From NCBI GenBank assembly GCA_963822595.1, contig CAWGIG010000001.1, positions 1,240,001 to 1,304,000 on the forward strand: 64,000 nt of DNA, written 5' to 3'. Below are positions 51,149-60,458 of this stretch, one piece after another. The notes beneath the pieces are model-generated. The model had not been told where the DNA came from. It was given only the letters and a program-made list of their open reading frames with translations, and did not search any database. The stretch is from CAVRUH01 sp963822595. GTDB lineage: Bacteria; Chlamydiota; Chlamydiia; Chlamydiales; Waddliaceae. Numbering within the stretch: position 1 is the stretch's first letter; each line of letters starts with the position of its first letter. A program made the position numbers and the translations under genes.

Positions 51149-53404
51149 GTGTTAACTGAAAATTTAAACAGCAAATTACAGATATTATACAACGATGATG
51201 AGATGCTATTATGTTGCTTGGCACAAAATATCAATAATGGATTGCAATTATTCAATCCCAAGAAGAAAGATGCTCCACCTTTATGTTCTCAAAAATACCT
51301 ACAACCTTTAATTGTCGAATCCTATTTCAACCCTCCCTATGAAGTTACTTTCCGCTCCATTGCTTATAAATTTTGGAAAAAAAGTGGCAATGTTTCAAAA
51401 GAAGATCTTAATCAATTTGACAGATTATTAAGAGAACTCAAAAATAACAATCTACCAAATGAAAAGTTAAATGTTCTGCTGGCTTCATTGATTACATGTA
51501 TACTATTAGTTGATGAAAAACTTTTGAAAACTGAGGATCGATCTATTGCGAATTTGGTCAAACTGATTTTCGATACACTTTCAAATTTTGCAGAACACTT
51601 ACCGGTACCCCATGTGTTGGGTCTGTTTCATTTAATTTTACATCACTTGGATGTTAAAAGTAATGTGTGCGAATCGAAAATGATTTCCCAATTGGCAAAA
51701 TACTTGCCAAAGGAAAGTCGCAGCCGTTTTCTGGCACAACTCATGGATCGCATTAAAAAAATGGAAGATCCCATGACTCGTTTTTGGTTATCTTGTATCT
51801 ATGGCATGGTGGCTGCTCAATCGGAATTTAGGTACGAGATTTTAGATAGCTTTATAGAAGCCTGGAAGAACTCTGATTCTATAGAATTTCGCACAAACTT
51901 TCTGGTAATTATAAGCGAGTTAATCGAAGGTGTCGATGTCGCAAAGTGCATAGAAACAGTAAGAGTCATTCATACCCATGCTAAGGCGAAAGATGAACTC
52001 CGCGGACTATATGTGTTAACTAAATCTCTCGCAGAGAAGATGAAAAATGGTACTCATGCTCGGGAACAAATTGATTATTTATTTGAATTGTTTCAACAAG
52101 GAATAAATGATGAGGAACGTGAGAATCTCTCGAGTATGTGTGTTTCTTCGATTGATCTTTTTCGCCCCATGTTATCCATTTCGCAAAAAAAGCTTGCGCT
52201 GCATCAAATGATATTGCTATTAAATAAGCCAAAAGCCCCCATTCATAATATTGCATGGCCGCTCTATTTTCTTATAAGAGATTTGCCGGAATCCGAACGA
52301 ACATCGCACATTGTTCCTGTTCTTCCGATTTCTGGCGTGGATTGTCTTGCCCTTTTTCTGAAATATAGGAGTTTTTCACCAAATGAAATCGAAAATTTAC
52401 TGAAATTACCAATTGGGAAATGGCCGTTTACGTTTTCATATCGCTTACACGATAACATGTCCTATTGGATCGAATTAATAAAATATACGTCGCTTGAAAC
52501 CGTAAGGTTAATTACAGCAAAACTTTTTGAATTAAATCCGGAAAAGCCCTATAACTGGCCTCACGGTTATCCTATCATATCAACTAAGGACTTAACAGAA
52601 GAGCAGCACGCTGGGATTCTTAAAGCGGCTGTTAAGTGCTTGCAAATTGATGATTATGAGGTACAAAAGACCGGATTATGGGTTATTGAACAACTAGCAA
52701 AAGAGGGATGTAATTTATCTTTGTATAAGGATATGTTGCTGACTCCTTTGTTGGGGTGTATCTTAGTGACGAAGTATCCTGCATATACAATTGTGTGCGA
52801 TGAGGTAGTGCGATTGATAGGTCATCTGGTGCCGGGGCTTGTAGGCGATGATTTCGACGTTGTTGTCAAAGGATTCATGTGCTTGCAATATCAAAACTTA
52901 TTTTCATCCCGAGACCTCATTCAAACCATTGGCTTACTTTTAGAAGCTTTACAACGAGAAGATAAAACGCACCTTGTTGATTATTTGTTAGTACTTCTGT
53001 TTAAAACGATAAAGGATGACGATATGAGTTCATCATTGTCAGGAGAATGGTTAGTCAAAAGCCAGGGGCTCTCTATCATGAGTGAATTACAGCTTAATCG
53101 GTGCGTAGTAGAACTGCATAGTTGGCTTAAAGAAGATTATTCTAAATATCGTTTTCGAATCATTCCTGTTTTAGCTGCAATCTCTTCAAGGAGCAATGAA
53201 TGGAACCAATTTATTAAGAATTTATTCGGTGAAGAATTGCTTACAGATCTTCGACAAGATATTACGTCACTTGAGAAATTGTGCGCTAATTTTGGCACAT
53301 TGGCATTCACATCCGTGAGTCGATCCGATAGGAGTAAATATGAAGCAGAGATGCTTCAAGAGTCTAAAAAGATGGAGGAAAGGGAGAAGAAGAGAAAGAA
53401 GTAA
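51149..53404 (+). CDS. Helical-repeat C-terminal part of a frameshifted F-box-like gene
   Basis: A 751-residue reading frame opening at a GTG. The frame is coherent further upstream (NATDIVRLFKNICNSNQIPE, then LAHLAHNSRVLTENLNSKL), so GTG is probably not the real start. The protein is a leucine-rich series of paired helices, HEAT/ARM-like, ending in a strongly basic coil KKMEEREKKRKK. No signal peptide or membrane segment. Joined to the F-box-like N-terminus it would be about 850 residues. It resembles other giant helical proteins in this window in character only. The HP-C copy 2 palindrome follows. Confidence 0.68.
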   Translation: MLTENLNSKLQILYNDDEMLLCCLAQNINNGLQLFNPKKKDAPPLCSQKYLQPLIVESYFNPPYEVTFRSIAYKFWKKSGNVSKEDLNQFDRLLRELKNNNLPNEKLNVLLASLITCILLVDEKLLKTEDRSIANLVKLIFDTLSNFAEHLPVPHVLGLFHLILHHLDVKSNVCESKMISQLAKYLPKESRSRFLAQLMDRIKKMEDPMTRFWLSCIYGMVAAQSEFRYEILDSFIEAWKNSDSIEFRTNFLVIISELIEGVDVAKCIETVRVIHTHAKAKDELRGLYVLTKSLAEKMKNGTHAREQIDYLFELFQQGINDEERENLSSMCVSSIDLFRPMLSISQKKLALHQMILLLNKPKAPIHNIAWPLYFLIRDLPESERTSHIVPVLPISGVDCLALFLKYRSFSPNEIENLLKLPIGKWPFTFSYRLHDNMSYWIELIKYTSLETVRLITAKLFELNPEKPYNWPHGYPIISTKDLTEEQHAGILKAAVKCLQIDDYEVQKTGLWVIEQLAKEGCNLSLYKDMLLTPLLGCILVTKYPAYTIVCDEVVRLIGHLVPGLVGDDFDVVVKGFMCLQYQNLFSSRDLIQTIGLLLEALQREDKTHLVDYLLVLLFKTIKDDDMSSSLSGEWLVKSQGLSIMSELQLNRCVVELHSWLKEDYSKYRFRIIPVLAAISSRSNEWNQFIKNLFGEELLTDLRQDITSLEKLCANFGTLAFTSVSRSDRSKYEAEMLQESKKMEEREKKRKK

Positions 53405-53468
53405 TATCTAAGGTGCGTACCTCGGCGAGCCCATATCTCTACCCACATCTTGTACTTGAATTGTCGCA

Positions 53469-53732
53469 GTAGAATCAGTCGCTCTACGCGATGCGCTCCG
53501 AGCTCTATGCTAACACCGGATCTACCCCGGGTTCCGATGCGTCACCCGGGGCTTTAATGGATACGTCCTTCGCGATGCGCTCCGGACTCAGGAAATTACT
53601 TAATTATTCCTGAGTCCGGAGCGCATCGCGAAGGACGTATCCATTAAAGCCCCGGGTGACGCATCGGAACCCAGGGTAGATCCGGTGTTAGCATAGAGCT
53701 CGGAGCGCATCGCGAAGAGCGACTGATTCTAC
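53469..53732. repeat. HP-C palindrome copy 2 (GC-rich, inside-out)
   Basis: A 264-bp near-perfect palindrome centred near 53600. From outside inward the left arm has module c (ATCAGTCGCTCTACGCGATG), module b (CCCCGGGTTCCGATGCGTC) and module a (TACGTCCTTCGCGATGCGCT), the reverse of the order in copy 1. It fills most of the gap between the helical-repeat gene and nuoA. Confidence 0.9.
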
Positions 53733-53842
53733 AACGACGTTTGCAACGTCAAGGAAAAGATGTGTAGACAAGTATGGGGGACACGTCGAGCTACATACTA
53801 ACGTTTAATCAGGATTTGCAAAATCTTGCATCAAAAATTTGA

Positions 53843-53872
53843 TTGACAGGTTAAGAGAGGGATTGCTATGTA
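53843..53872 (+). promoter_or_regulatory. Candidate promoter of the nuo operon
   Basis: TTGACA (53843-53848), an 18-nt spacer and TATGTA (53867-53872), 26 nt upstream of the nuoA ATG at 53899 and downstream of the HP-C palindrome. A sigma66/sigma70-type promoter at the head of a long operon is expected here. Confidence 0.45.
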
Positions 53873-53898
53873 AGAAGATAAATTAATTGGAACGTGGC

Positions 53899-54255
53899 AT
53901 GAACGATTATTTCCCTATAGCTGTTTATTTTTGCATTGTGGCAGCGATCACCTTCCTAATTATTGCCCTTTCGGGATTGATTCGTTCAAAAAAAACGAAT
54001 ACCATTAAATTTAAACCCTATGAGTCTGGAATTCTAACGGAAGCGCACCTATTACTGAAGCGCTTTCCTCTTCGTCACTATTTAGTGGCTCTTATTTTTC
54101 TTGTTTTCGATATTGAAGTTATCTTTTTGTATCCTTGGGCCGTTATCGCTAAACAACTCGGACCATTTGCCTTCTATGAGATGTTGTTCTTTATGGTCGC
54201 CTTACTTGTAGGATTTATATACATTTGGCGAAAAGGGGGCTTACAATGGGAATGA
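53899..54255 (+). CDS. nuoA: NADH:quinone oxidoreductase (complex I) subunit A
   Basis: First gene of the complex I operon, encoding a small membrane-arm subunit at the quinone-site junction. From the ATG at 53899 it has 118 residues and three helices. The conserved loop KPYESGILTEA and the second helix with ALIFLVFDIEVIFLYPWAV, whose acidic pair is conserved in NuoA/ND3, are clear. A TTG 12 nt upstream is an alternative start. Overlaps nuoB by 10 nt. Confidence 0.96.
   Translation: MNDYFPIAVYFCIVAAITFLIIALSGLIRSKKTNTIKFKPYESGILTEAHLLLKRFPLRHYLVALIFLVFDIEVIFLYPWAVIAKQLGPFAFYEMLFFMVALLVGFIYIWRKGGLQWE
54234..54239 (+). promoter_or_regulatory. Ribosome binding site deciding the nuoB start
   Basis: AGGGGG within the end of nuoA, 6 nt before ATG 54246. 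The TTG at 54225 has no comparable site. Confidence 0.6.
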
Positions 54256-54737
54256 ATCATCAGGAGAAAACTCCATTTTTAATTGGCACATTAGAAGAAT
54301 TAATTAATTGGGCAAGATCGAATGCTCTTTGGCCAGCTCAATTCGGTTTGGCTTGTTGCGCCATTGAAATGATGGCCACCGTCGCCAGTCGAAATGATAT
54401 ATCGCGTTTCGGTATGGAAGTCTTTCGTGCCTCTCCGCGTCAAAGCGATGTTATGATTGTCGCAGGAAGGGTAAGCCAGAAGATGGCCCCGGTTTTAGAG
54501 ACAATTTACGATCAAATGCTTGAGCCTAAGTGGGTAATAGCAATGGGCGATTGTGCTTCGACGAGCGGGATTTTCAATAATTATGCCGTAGTTCCCGTAG
54601 ATAAAATATTACCAGGTAAGGTTGATGTGTATGTTGCCGGTTGTCCTCCGCGCCCCGAGGCCTTACTGGACGGTTTGATTATGTTGCAGAAGAAAATTAG
54701 AAGTGATCATCCTTTAAGAAGGACTAAAACCTCATGA
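54246..54737 (+). CDS. nuoB: Complex I subunit B (N2 iron-sulfur cluster)
   Basis: Holds the [4Fe-4S] cluster N2 that passes electrons to quinone. From the ATG at 54246 (163 residues) the cluster cysteines are the adjacent pair C37-C38 in GLACCAIEM, C103 in MGDCASTSG and C133 in VAGCPPRPE. AGGGGG at 54234-54239 fixes this start over an upstream TTG. The protein is complete. Confidence 0.97.
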   Translation: MGMNHQEKTPFLIGTLEELINWARSNALWPAQFGLACCAIEMMATVASRNDISRFGMEVFRASPRQSDVMIVAGRVSQKMAPVLETIYDQMLEPKWVIAMGDCASTSGIFNNYAVVPVDKILPGKVDVYVAGCPPRPEALLDGLIMLQKKIRSDHPLRRTKTS

Positions 54738-55234
54738 AATTAGCTGAAGACATCCGCGCCTCTCTTGTAGGGATGATTGAAAATGAAGTGGAATTTCATG
54801 GCGAGCTCACTATTGAAGTGAAAAAAGAGCATTTGAAAAAGGTATTGACGATTCTTAAAAATCCTTTTGAAGTTTTGATGGATTTGAGTGGTGTTGACTA
54901 TCTTAAACCTGAAAAACGGACCAAAGTTTTTTACTGGCTCCATGACCCGAAAAATTATCAAAGAATTCGGGTGATAATTTATGTGGAACGTGATGGCTCT
55001 CTACCTACCGTGACCGATCTTTGGAGAGGGGCTAATTGGTTTGAAAGAGAATTATATGATTTATTTGGAGTAAGGTTTGAGGGACACCCTGATTTGACCC
55101 GCATTTTAATGCCTGACGATTGGAAGGGTCATCCTCTGTTGAAAGATTATGCTTTAACTGAAGAGCCTGTTGAATTTAAACATGGCGTTAGGCCAAAAAT
55201 ACCATCAAAGATAATAGAAAATGTCAAAAAGTAG
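54734..55234 (+). CDS. nuoC: Complex I subunit C (30 kDa)
   Basis: A 166-residue soluble peripheral-arm subunit. The family signature is at 95-130: WRGANWFERELYDLFGVRF then GHPDLTRILMPDDWKGHPLL. It is separate from NuoD, unlike the fused NuoCD of enterobacteria. Overlaps nuoB by 4 nt and nuoD by 14 nt. Confidence 0.96.
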   Translation: MKLAEDIRASLVGMIENEVEFHGELTIEVKKEHLKKVLTILKNPFEVLMDLSGVDYLKPEKRTKVFYWLHDPKNYQRIRVIIYVERDGSLPTVTDLWRGANWFERELYDLFGVRFEGHPDLTRILMPDDWKGHPLLKDYALTEEPVEFKHGVRPKIPSKIIENVKK

Positions 55235-56414
55235 AAAACACACTCTTTCCGGCGAAATCATGGAGCTCAATCTTGGGCCTCAGCATCCGTCGACTCATGG
55301 CGTTTTGAGGCTTAAGCTACGTCTCGATGGTGAGGTGATTGTTTCCGCTGACCCCGTGATTGGGTATCTTCATACGGGAATTGAAAAGGAATGTGAGACA
55401 CGTACGTATCATCAGGTATTTACCCTTGTCGATAGAATTGATTATTTATCAGGGCCTGCAGAAGAACAAGCTTATGCGGGTGCTGTAGAAAAGTTAATGA
55501 ATATTGAGGTTCCCGAACGTGCTCAGACTATTCGATTAATGGTCCTTGAATTATCACGTATTGCTAGCCATTTGTTATGGCTGGGTACGAGCGCTCTTGA
55601 ATTGAACATGTCATCGATTTTTATGTATTGCTTTGTCGAGCGGGAAAAAATATTGGATCTTTTTGAGGGGCTATCTGGAGCACGTATGTTTCCTTCGTGC
55701 TGGCGCGTGGGGGGGTTAGCCTATGATTTGAATCCTGAGTTTATTGATGAATTGAAAGAATTTCTTAAAAATTTCCCCAGCGCTTTCAAAGATTTAGATA
55801 ATTTGATAACCAATAATTACGTTTGGTGCGAACGTCTCCAAGGTGTAGGGATTATCGATGAAGAGCTATGCAAGCAATACTGCTGCACCGGGCCCATTAT
55901 CCGCGCAACTGGAAATCCTTACGATATTCGAAAAATATATCCTTATCTTGGTTATGAAAATTATAATTTTGAAATTCCCACTAGAAAAGAAGCTGATTCC
56001 TATGCGCGTTATTTGATCAGAATGGATGAAATGGTTCAAAGTATCTCCATTCTTGAGCAGGCCATTGAAAAACTCAAGCCTGGACCGTTCATTATTAATG
56101 ACCGAAAGGTGGCTTTGCCTCCGCGAAAAGAACTTCCTAGAAGTATGGAAGCAGTGATTCATCAATTTAAATTAGTGAGCGAAGGATTTCATCCTCCGGT
56201 AGGGGAAGTCTATAATTGCGTTGAATCGGCTCGCGGAGAAATCGGACACTTTTTAGTGAGTGATGGAAGCAATCGACCCTATAGATTGAGGGTCAGATCT
56301 CCGTCGTTTCCTCATGTTCAAGTATTAAAAGAAATTCTTCCGGATCTTGTTTTGCCGGATGTAATTGTGGCAATTGCGAGTGTGGATCCAATTCTGGGAG
56401 ATGTAGATAGGTGA
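55221..56414 (+). CDS. nuoD: Complex I subunit D (49 kDa)
   Basis: Forms the quinone-binding pocket with NuoB. The 397-residue protein has LNLGPQHPSTHGVLRLKLRL with the quinone-site His, GYLHTGIEKECETRTY, YLSGPAEEQAY, and a C-terminus HVQVLKEILPDLVLPDVIVA with SVDPILGDVDR. Overlaps nuoC and nuoE. Full length. Confidence 0.97.
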   Translation: MSKSRKHTLSGEIMELNLGPQHPSTHGVLRLKLRLDGEVIVSADPVIGYLHTGIEKECETRTYHQVFTLVDRIDYLSGPAEEQAYAGAVEKLMNIEVPERAQTIRLMVLELSRIASHLLWLGTSALELNMSSIFMYCFVEREKILDLFEGLSGARMFPSCWRVGGLAYDLNPEFIDELKEFLKNFPSAFKDLDNLITNNYVWCERLQGVGIIDEELCKQYCCTGPIIRATGNPYDIRKIYPYLGYENYNFEIPTRKEADSYARYLIRMDEMVQSISILEQAIEKLKPGPFIINDRKVALPPRKELPRSMEAVIHQFKLVSEGFHPPVGEVYNCVESARGEIGHFLVSDGSNRPYRLRVRSPSFPHVQVLKEILPDLVLPDVIVAIASVDPILGDVDR

Positions 56415-56896
56415 TGTTAAGCGAAGAGACAAAGAAATCTATTTTGGAGCTTCAAAAGCTTTATCCTGCGAAAAGGTCAGCGCTTATTCCTGCCTTGCAT
56501 TTAGCGCAGGCTGAAAAGGGGTATTTGCCGAGTGAAATTCAGGAAGATGTCGCTGCATTATTTGATATCGATGTAAATGAGGTAAATGCTGTCGTCCATT
56601 TCTATGATATGTTTTTTGAAGTACCTGTGGGAAAACATATAATCCATGTTTGTAAAAATGTCTCTTGTATGCTTCGCGGTGGGGACGGCGTTCTGCAAGG
56701 GGTCTGTAAGAAGCTGAATGTGAAGCCAGGAGAAATAACGGCTGACGGAGAGTTTACTATCATTGCTTCAGAGTGTTTGGCAGCGTGTGATCGCGCACCT
56801 ATGATGCTTGTCGATGATAAAGTTGTCGGTCCAGTGAAAGAAACCGATATTGATTCGATTCTAGAGGAAGCAAAGAAAGGAGGGCATCATGCCTGA
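56411..56896 (+). CDS. nuoE: Complex I subunit E (24 kDa, 2Fe-2S)
   Basis: A 161-residue thioredoxin-like ferredoxin subunit of the NADH-oxidising module. The [2Fe-2S] cysteines are in HVCKNVSCMLRGG and SECLAACDRAPMM. The helical N-terminus (YPAKRSALIPALHLAQAEKG) is typical. Overlaps nuoD by 4 nt and nuoF by 8 nt. Confidence 0.97.
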   Translation: MMLSEETKKSILELQKLYPAKRSALIPALHLAQAEKGYLPSEIQEDVAALFDIDVNEVNAVVHFYDMFFEVPVGKHIIHVCKNVSCMLRGGDGVLQGVCKKLNVKPGEITADGEFTIIASECLAACDRAPMMLVDDKVVGPVKETDIDSILEEAKKGGHHA

Positions 56897-58229
56897 ATTG
56901 CGAGTTCTCTTGGAACATATCAATGATCCAGATCAGTTTTCGATCGAGACCTATGAAAAAAATGGCGGTTATCAGGCTATCAAGAAGGCTATACCTCAAA
57001 TTCAACCTGCGGATATTATTGCAACAGTACTGCAATCGGAGCTTAGAGGTCGTGGAGGTGCAGGTTTTCCAACAGGGAAAAAATGGAGTTTCATCCCCAA
57101 AGACCCGGCATTGGATAAATATTTAGTTTGTAACTGTGACGAAAGCGAGCCAGGAACTTTTAAAGATAGACTGATGATCGAACATGATCCTCATCAACTT
57201 ATAGAGGGCATCATACTTTCAAGCTATGCTATCGGGTGTCATCTTTCCTTTATTTATTGCAGAGGGGAGTTCTTTGAAGGCCAAAGAAAGCTCAGGAAGG
57301 CCATCGAAGAAGCAAAGAAAAAAGGGTATTTAGGAAATAATATTTTGGGGTCGAGCTATTCTCTTGAGATTGTAGTGCATTTGGGTGCAGGAGCCTACAT
57401 TGCCGGAGAAGAAACGGCTCTTTTAAATTCCCTAGAGGGTTACCGCGCTACTCCTCGTTTAAAGCCACCTTTTCCGGCAATTGCAGGACTTTACGCAAAA
57501 CCGACGGTGATCAATAACGTAGAAACTCTGTGCAATGTTGTCCATATCGTCAATCGGGGCGCGGAATGGTTCCAAAAAATTGGAAAGCCCAAAAATACAG
57601 GGACAAAAATTTTTCAGGTTAGCGGTCAAATAAGTAAGCCCGGATGCTTTGAATTTCCTTTAGGAACCCCACTGAGAGAGGTTTTAGATGCTGCAGGCGG
57701 TATGATGCCTGGAAGAAAATTTAAAGCCTGTTATCCGGGGGGATCTTCTTGTTCTTTATTGACCGAACGGGACCTTGACATCTCCATGGATTTTGAATCG
57801 TTGGCTGCAAGAAAATCAATGTTAGGTACTGCTTCGATCATCGTGATGGATGATACGGCCGATATGGTAAAAGTTGCGAATAGGTTGATGGAATTTTATC
57901 AGAATGAATCGTGCGGAAAGTGCACTCCGTGTCGGGAAGGTACCCGATGGGTCGTTCAGATGTTATCGCGTATTGAAGCCGGCGGCGGAACATTTCATGA
58001 TTTAAAGAAAATTGAGCAGGTATGCAAACAAATGGAGACAGATTCCTTTTGTCCGTTAGCTGTAGGGGCTGCTCCCCCAGTATTAAGCGCTATGGCTGAA
58101 TTTAAAAATGAATTTGAGGCTTACATTCGGAAAAATCCGAATGCGGATGGTCTCCCAACAATGAAGGTATCTTACCCCTATAAATATTATGGAAACGCAA
58201 CCAACAATAACATTTACATTAGATGGTAA
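56889..58229 (+). CDS. nuoF: Complex I subunit F (51 kDa, FMN and NADH binding)
   Basis: Binds NADH and FMN and holds one [4Fe-4S] cluster. The 446-residue protein has RGRGGAGFPTGKKW (NADH), CNCDESEPGTFKDR (FMN), GAGAYIAGEETALLNSLEG and the cluster motif ESCGKCTPCREG followed later by FCPLA with the fourth Cys. Its 3' end overlaps nuoG by 41 nt. Confidence 0.97.
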   Translation: MPELRVLLEHINDPDQFSIETYEKNGGYQAIKKAIPQIQPADIIATVLQSELRGRGGAGFPTGKKWSFIPKDPALDKYLVCNCDESEPGTFKDRLMIEHDPHQLIEGIILSSYAIGCHLSFIYCRGEFFEGQRKLRKAIEEAKKKGYLGNNILGSSYSLEIVVHLGAGAYIAGEETALLNSLEGYRATPRLKPPFPAIAGLYAKPTVINNVETLCNVVHIVNRGAEWFQKIGKPKNTGTKIFQVSGQISKPGCFEFPLGTPLREVLDAAGGMMPGRKFKACYPGGSSCSLLTERDLDISMDFESLAARKSMLGTASIIVMDDTADMVKVANRLMEFYQNESCGKCTPCREGTRWVVQMLSRIEAGGGTFHDLKKIEQVCKQMETDSFCPLAVGAAPPVLSAMAEFKNEFEAYIRKNPNADGLPTMKVSYPYKYYGNATNNNIYIRW

Positions 58230-60456
58230 GGCAGTAACAGTTCCTAAGGGGACTACGGTTTATACTGCAGCCAAAAATCAGGGAATAGAAATCCCAATTT
58301 TTTGCTACCAAGATCGGATGCCTCCATTCGGCGCTTGCCGCATGTGTTTAGTGGAAGTGGAGAAAATGCCTAAACTTCAAACATCCTGCACACTGGAAGC
58401 AACGGAAGGGATGGTCGTGAATACTCAAAGCCATATGGCTGCAAAAGGGCGTGAAGGAATTCTGGAACTCCTATTAATCAATCACCCCTTAGACTGCCCC
58501 ATTTGTGATCGGGGCGGTGAATGTCCCCTGCAAGATCAAACGCTAAAATTTGGTCCGGGAATGAGTCAGTTTTTTGAAGAAAAAAGACACTTCTTGAAAC
58601 CCTATCCACTTGGACCCGTATTAATGCTTGATCGGGAACGATGCGTGGTGTGCGCTCGTTGTACCCGTTTTGGAGAAATTATTGCCGGTGATCATGCTCT
58701 GGAGTTTATCGATAGAGGATATCGAACCGAAGTAGGTACTCCGGATGGTGGGCCCGCCGAATCTAAGTTTATCGGTAATACCATCATGATTTGCCCCGTG
58801 GGAGCTCTCACAAGTAATGTCTATCGATTCAGAGCGCGACCATGGGATAATGATTCCATAGAGAGCACCTGTACGTTATGTCCTGTGGGTTGCAGCATGA
58901 TTCTCGATTCTCGCGACGGTGAAATTGTTCGTACACGTACAAAAGAAAATAAAGACGTTAACGATATTTGGATGTGTGATAAGGGATGGTTTGGATATGA
59001 ATTTTCTTATAATGAGAAAAGACTACAAAAGCCACTCGTACGTAAAGATGGAAAACTTGAACCTGTAAGTTGGGAAGAAGCATTAACTTTGATTGCTTCA
59101 AAAATTAAAGAGGCTAAACCCTCGGGGAAATTAGCCGGATTTGGTGGAAATCCCTTAACTGTCGAAGAAAACTATCTCTTTCAAAAGCTAATGAGAGAAG
59201 GGGCCGGTGTCAATCATGTCGATCATCGAATTGGTATGCCCATTTATAATCTTGATGAAGAGGGTATGCCTTCGAGAATGGAGATGTCCATTGGGGAGTG
59301 TGAAAAACTCACCTCCGCTGTCTTTTTTGGACTAGATCTTACTGAAGAATTTCCCGTCATATGGCTGAGAATCAAACAGGCAATTAATCGCGGAGCAAAA
59401 ATAACCTTTATCGGACATTACGCTCCTGAGATCTCCCCTCATCTTGCAAAAACAATATTGCATGCACCAGGAAAAGAATTAGAAATGTTGCGAGAACATC
59501 TTCCGCAGATTGATTCCAAGAGTGCTATCTTTGTTGGGCGACAATATCTAGCAACACCGGATCGAAAGTCAATTCTCTCTGAACTGTTAAAATTTCAGCA
59601 ATCCTCTTCACAAGTTTCATTGAATCTTCTTGAAGGAAGAGGAAATAGCGTGGGTGCACGCTTTGCCGGGATGCATCCTGAGCTTGGGCCGTTTGGTAAA
59701 CCTGTTGAAAAACCTGGTTTGAGCGTAATCCAATGGCTAGAAACAGCTTCCAAAACAGGATGGGAATTCGTTTATGTTGCCGGAGCAGATATCGCCTCAA
59801 AATATCCGAAAAAAATATGGGAAGAAGCCCGTTCGAAGTCGAAATTCATGGTGGTACAAGATCTTTTCATGACCGAAACCGCAATGCAGGCTGATGTTGT
59901 TCTACCCGTACTTGGATTTGTTGAAAAGCATGGTAGCTTTATAAACATAGAGGGACGCATTCAAAAGCTCAGACCTGGAAAAAATATTCCTCATGAATTA
60001 TTCACAGATGGTCAAATATTTGCCAAATTAGGTGAAAAGTTAAATATAGATTTAAAAATAGAATTACCGTTCTCAGAAGCTCTTTTGACGAACAGATTGC
60101 CCATAGAAAGACCGAAAAACCTATCACCTGGAAAAACGCCCCAGCATGAAGGATCACTCAAAGCAACATTTGCTCCGGCGCTATTCGATCACGGAGTGAG
60201 AATGCAGCATGATCCACATGTCATAGAGCTTGCTAAGGAACCCTACGTAAGACTTAATCCTGCCGATCTCATGAGTAGAGGATTAAAAGATGGAGATGAA
60301 GTTTCGATCCATTCTATTACAGCAAAAGTTAAATTTGATCCTAAGGTGGCTGCAGGAACTGCAGTGATCCCTCTTGGATTCCCAGAACTCCAGGTGCAAG
60401 AATTAAGTGTCAATTTATTGAACGGTATGAACATAGAGATAAGAAAAAGTAATTAA
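58189..60456 (+). CDS. nuoG: Complex I subunit G (75 kDa, multiple Fe-S clusters)
   Basis: A 755-residue subunit. The N-terminal ferredoxin domain has CYQDRMPPFGACRMCLVEVE with a further Cys in TSCTLEA. The next domain has HPLDCPICDRGGECPLQDQ and CVVCARCTRFGE. Then STCTLCPVGCSM begins a molybdopterin-oxidoreductase-like domain, which in complex I is structural. All cluster cysteines appear present. The start ATG lies inside nuoF without a clear ribosome site, implying coupling. Confidence 0.96.
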   Translation: METQPTITFTLDGKAVTVPKGTTVYTAAKNQGIEIPIFCYQDRMPPFGACRMCLVEVEKMPKLQTSCTLEATEGMVVNTQSHMAAKGREGILELLLINHPLDCPICDRGGECPLQDQTLKFGPGMSQFFEEKRHFLKPYPLGPVLMLDRERCVVCARCTRFGEIIAGDHALEFIDRGYRTEVGTPDGGPAESKFIGNTIMICPVGALTSNVYRFRARPWDNDSIESTCTLCPVGCSMILDSRDGEIVRTRTKENKDVNDIWMCDKGWFGYEFSYNEKRLQKPLVRKDGKLEPVSWEEALTLIASKIKEAKPSGKLAGFGGNPLTVEENYLFQKLMREGAGVNHVDHRIGMPIYNLDEEGMPSRMEMSIGECEKLTSAVFFGLDLTEEFPVIWLRIKQAINRGAKITFIGHYAPEISPHLAKTILHAPGKELEMLREHLPQIDSKSAIFVGRQYLATPDRKSILSELLKFQQSSSQVSLNLLEGRGNSVGARFAGMHPELGPFGKPVEKPGLSVIQWLETASKTGWEFVYVAGADIASKYPKKIWEEARSKSKFMVVQDLFMTETAMQADVVLPVLGFVEKHGSFINIEGRIQKLRPGKNIPHELFTDGQIFAKLGEKLNIDLKIELPFSEALLTNRLPIERPKNLSPGKTPQHEGSLKATFAPALFDHGVRMQHDPHVIELAKEPYVRLNPADLMSRGLKDGDEVSIHSITAKVKFDPKVAAGTAVIPLGFPELQVQELSVNLLNGMNIEIRKSN

Positions 60457-60458
60457 AT

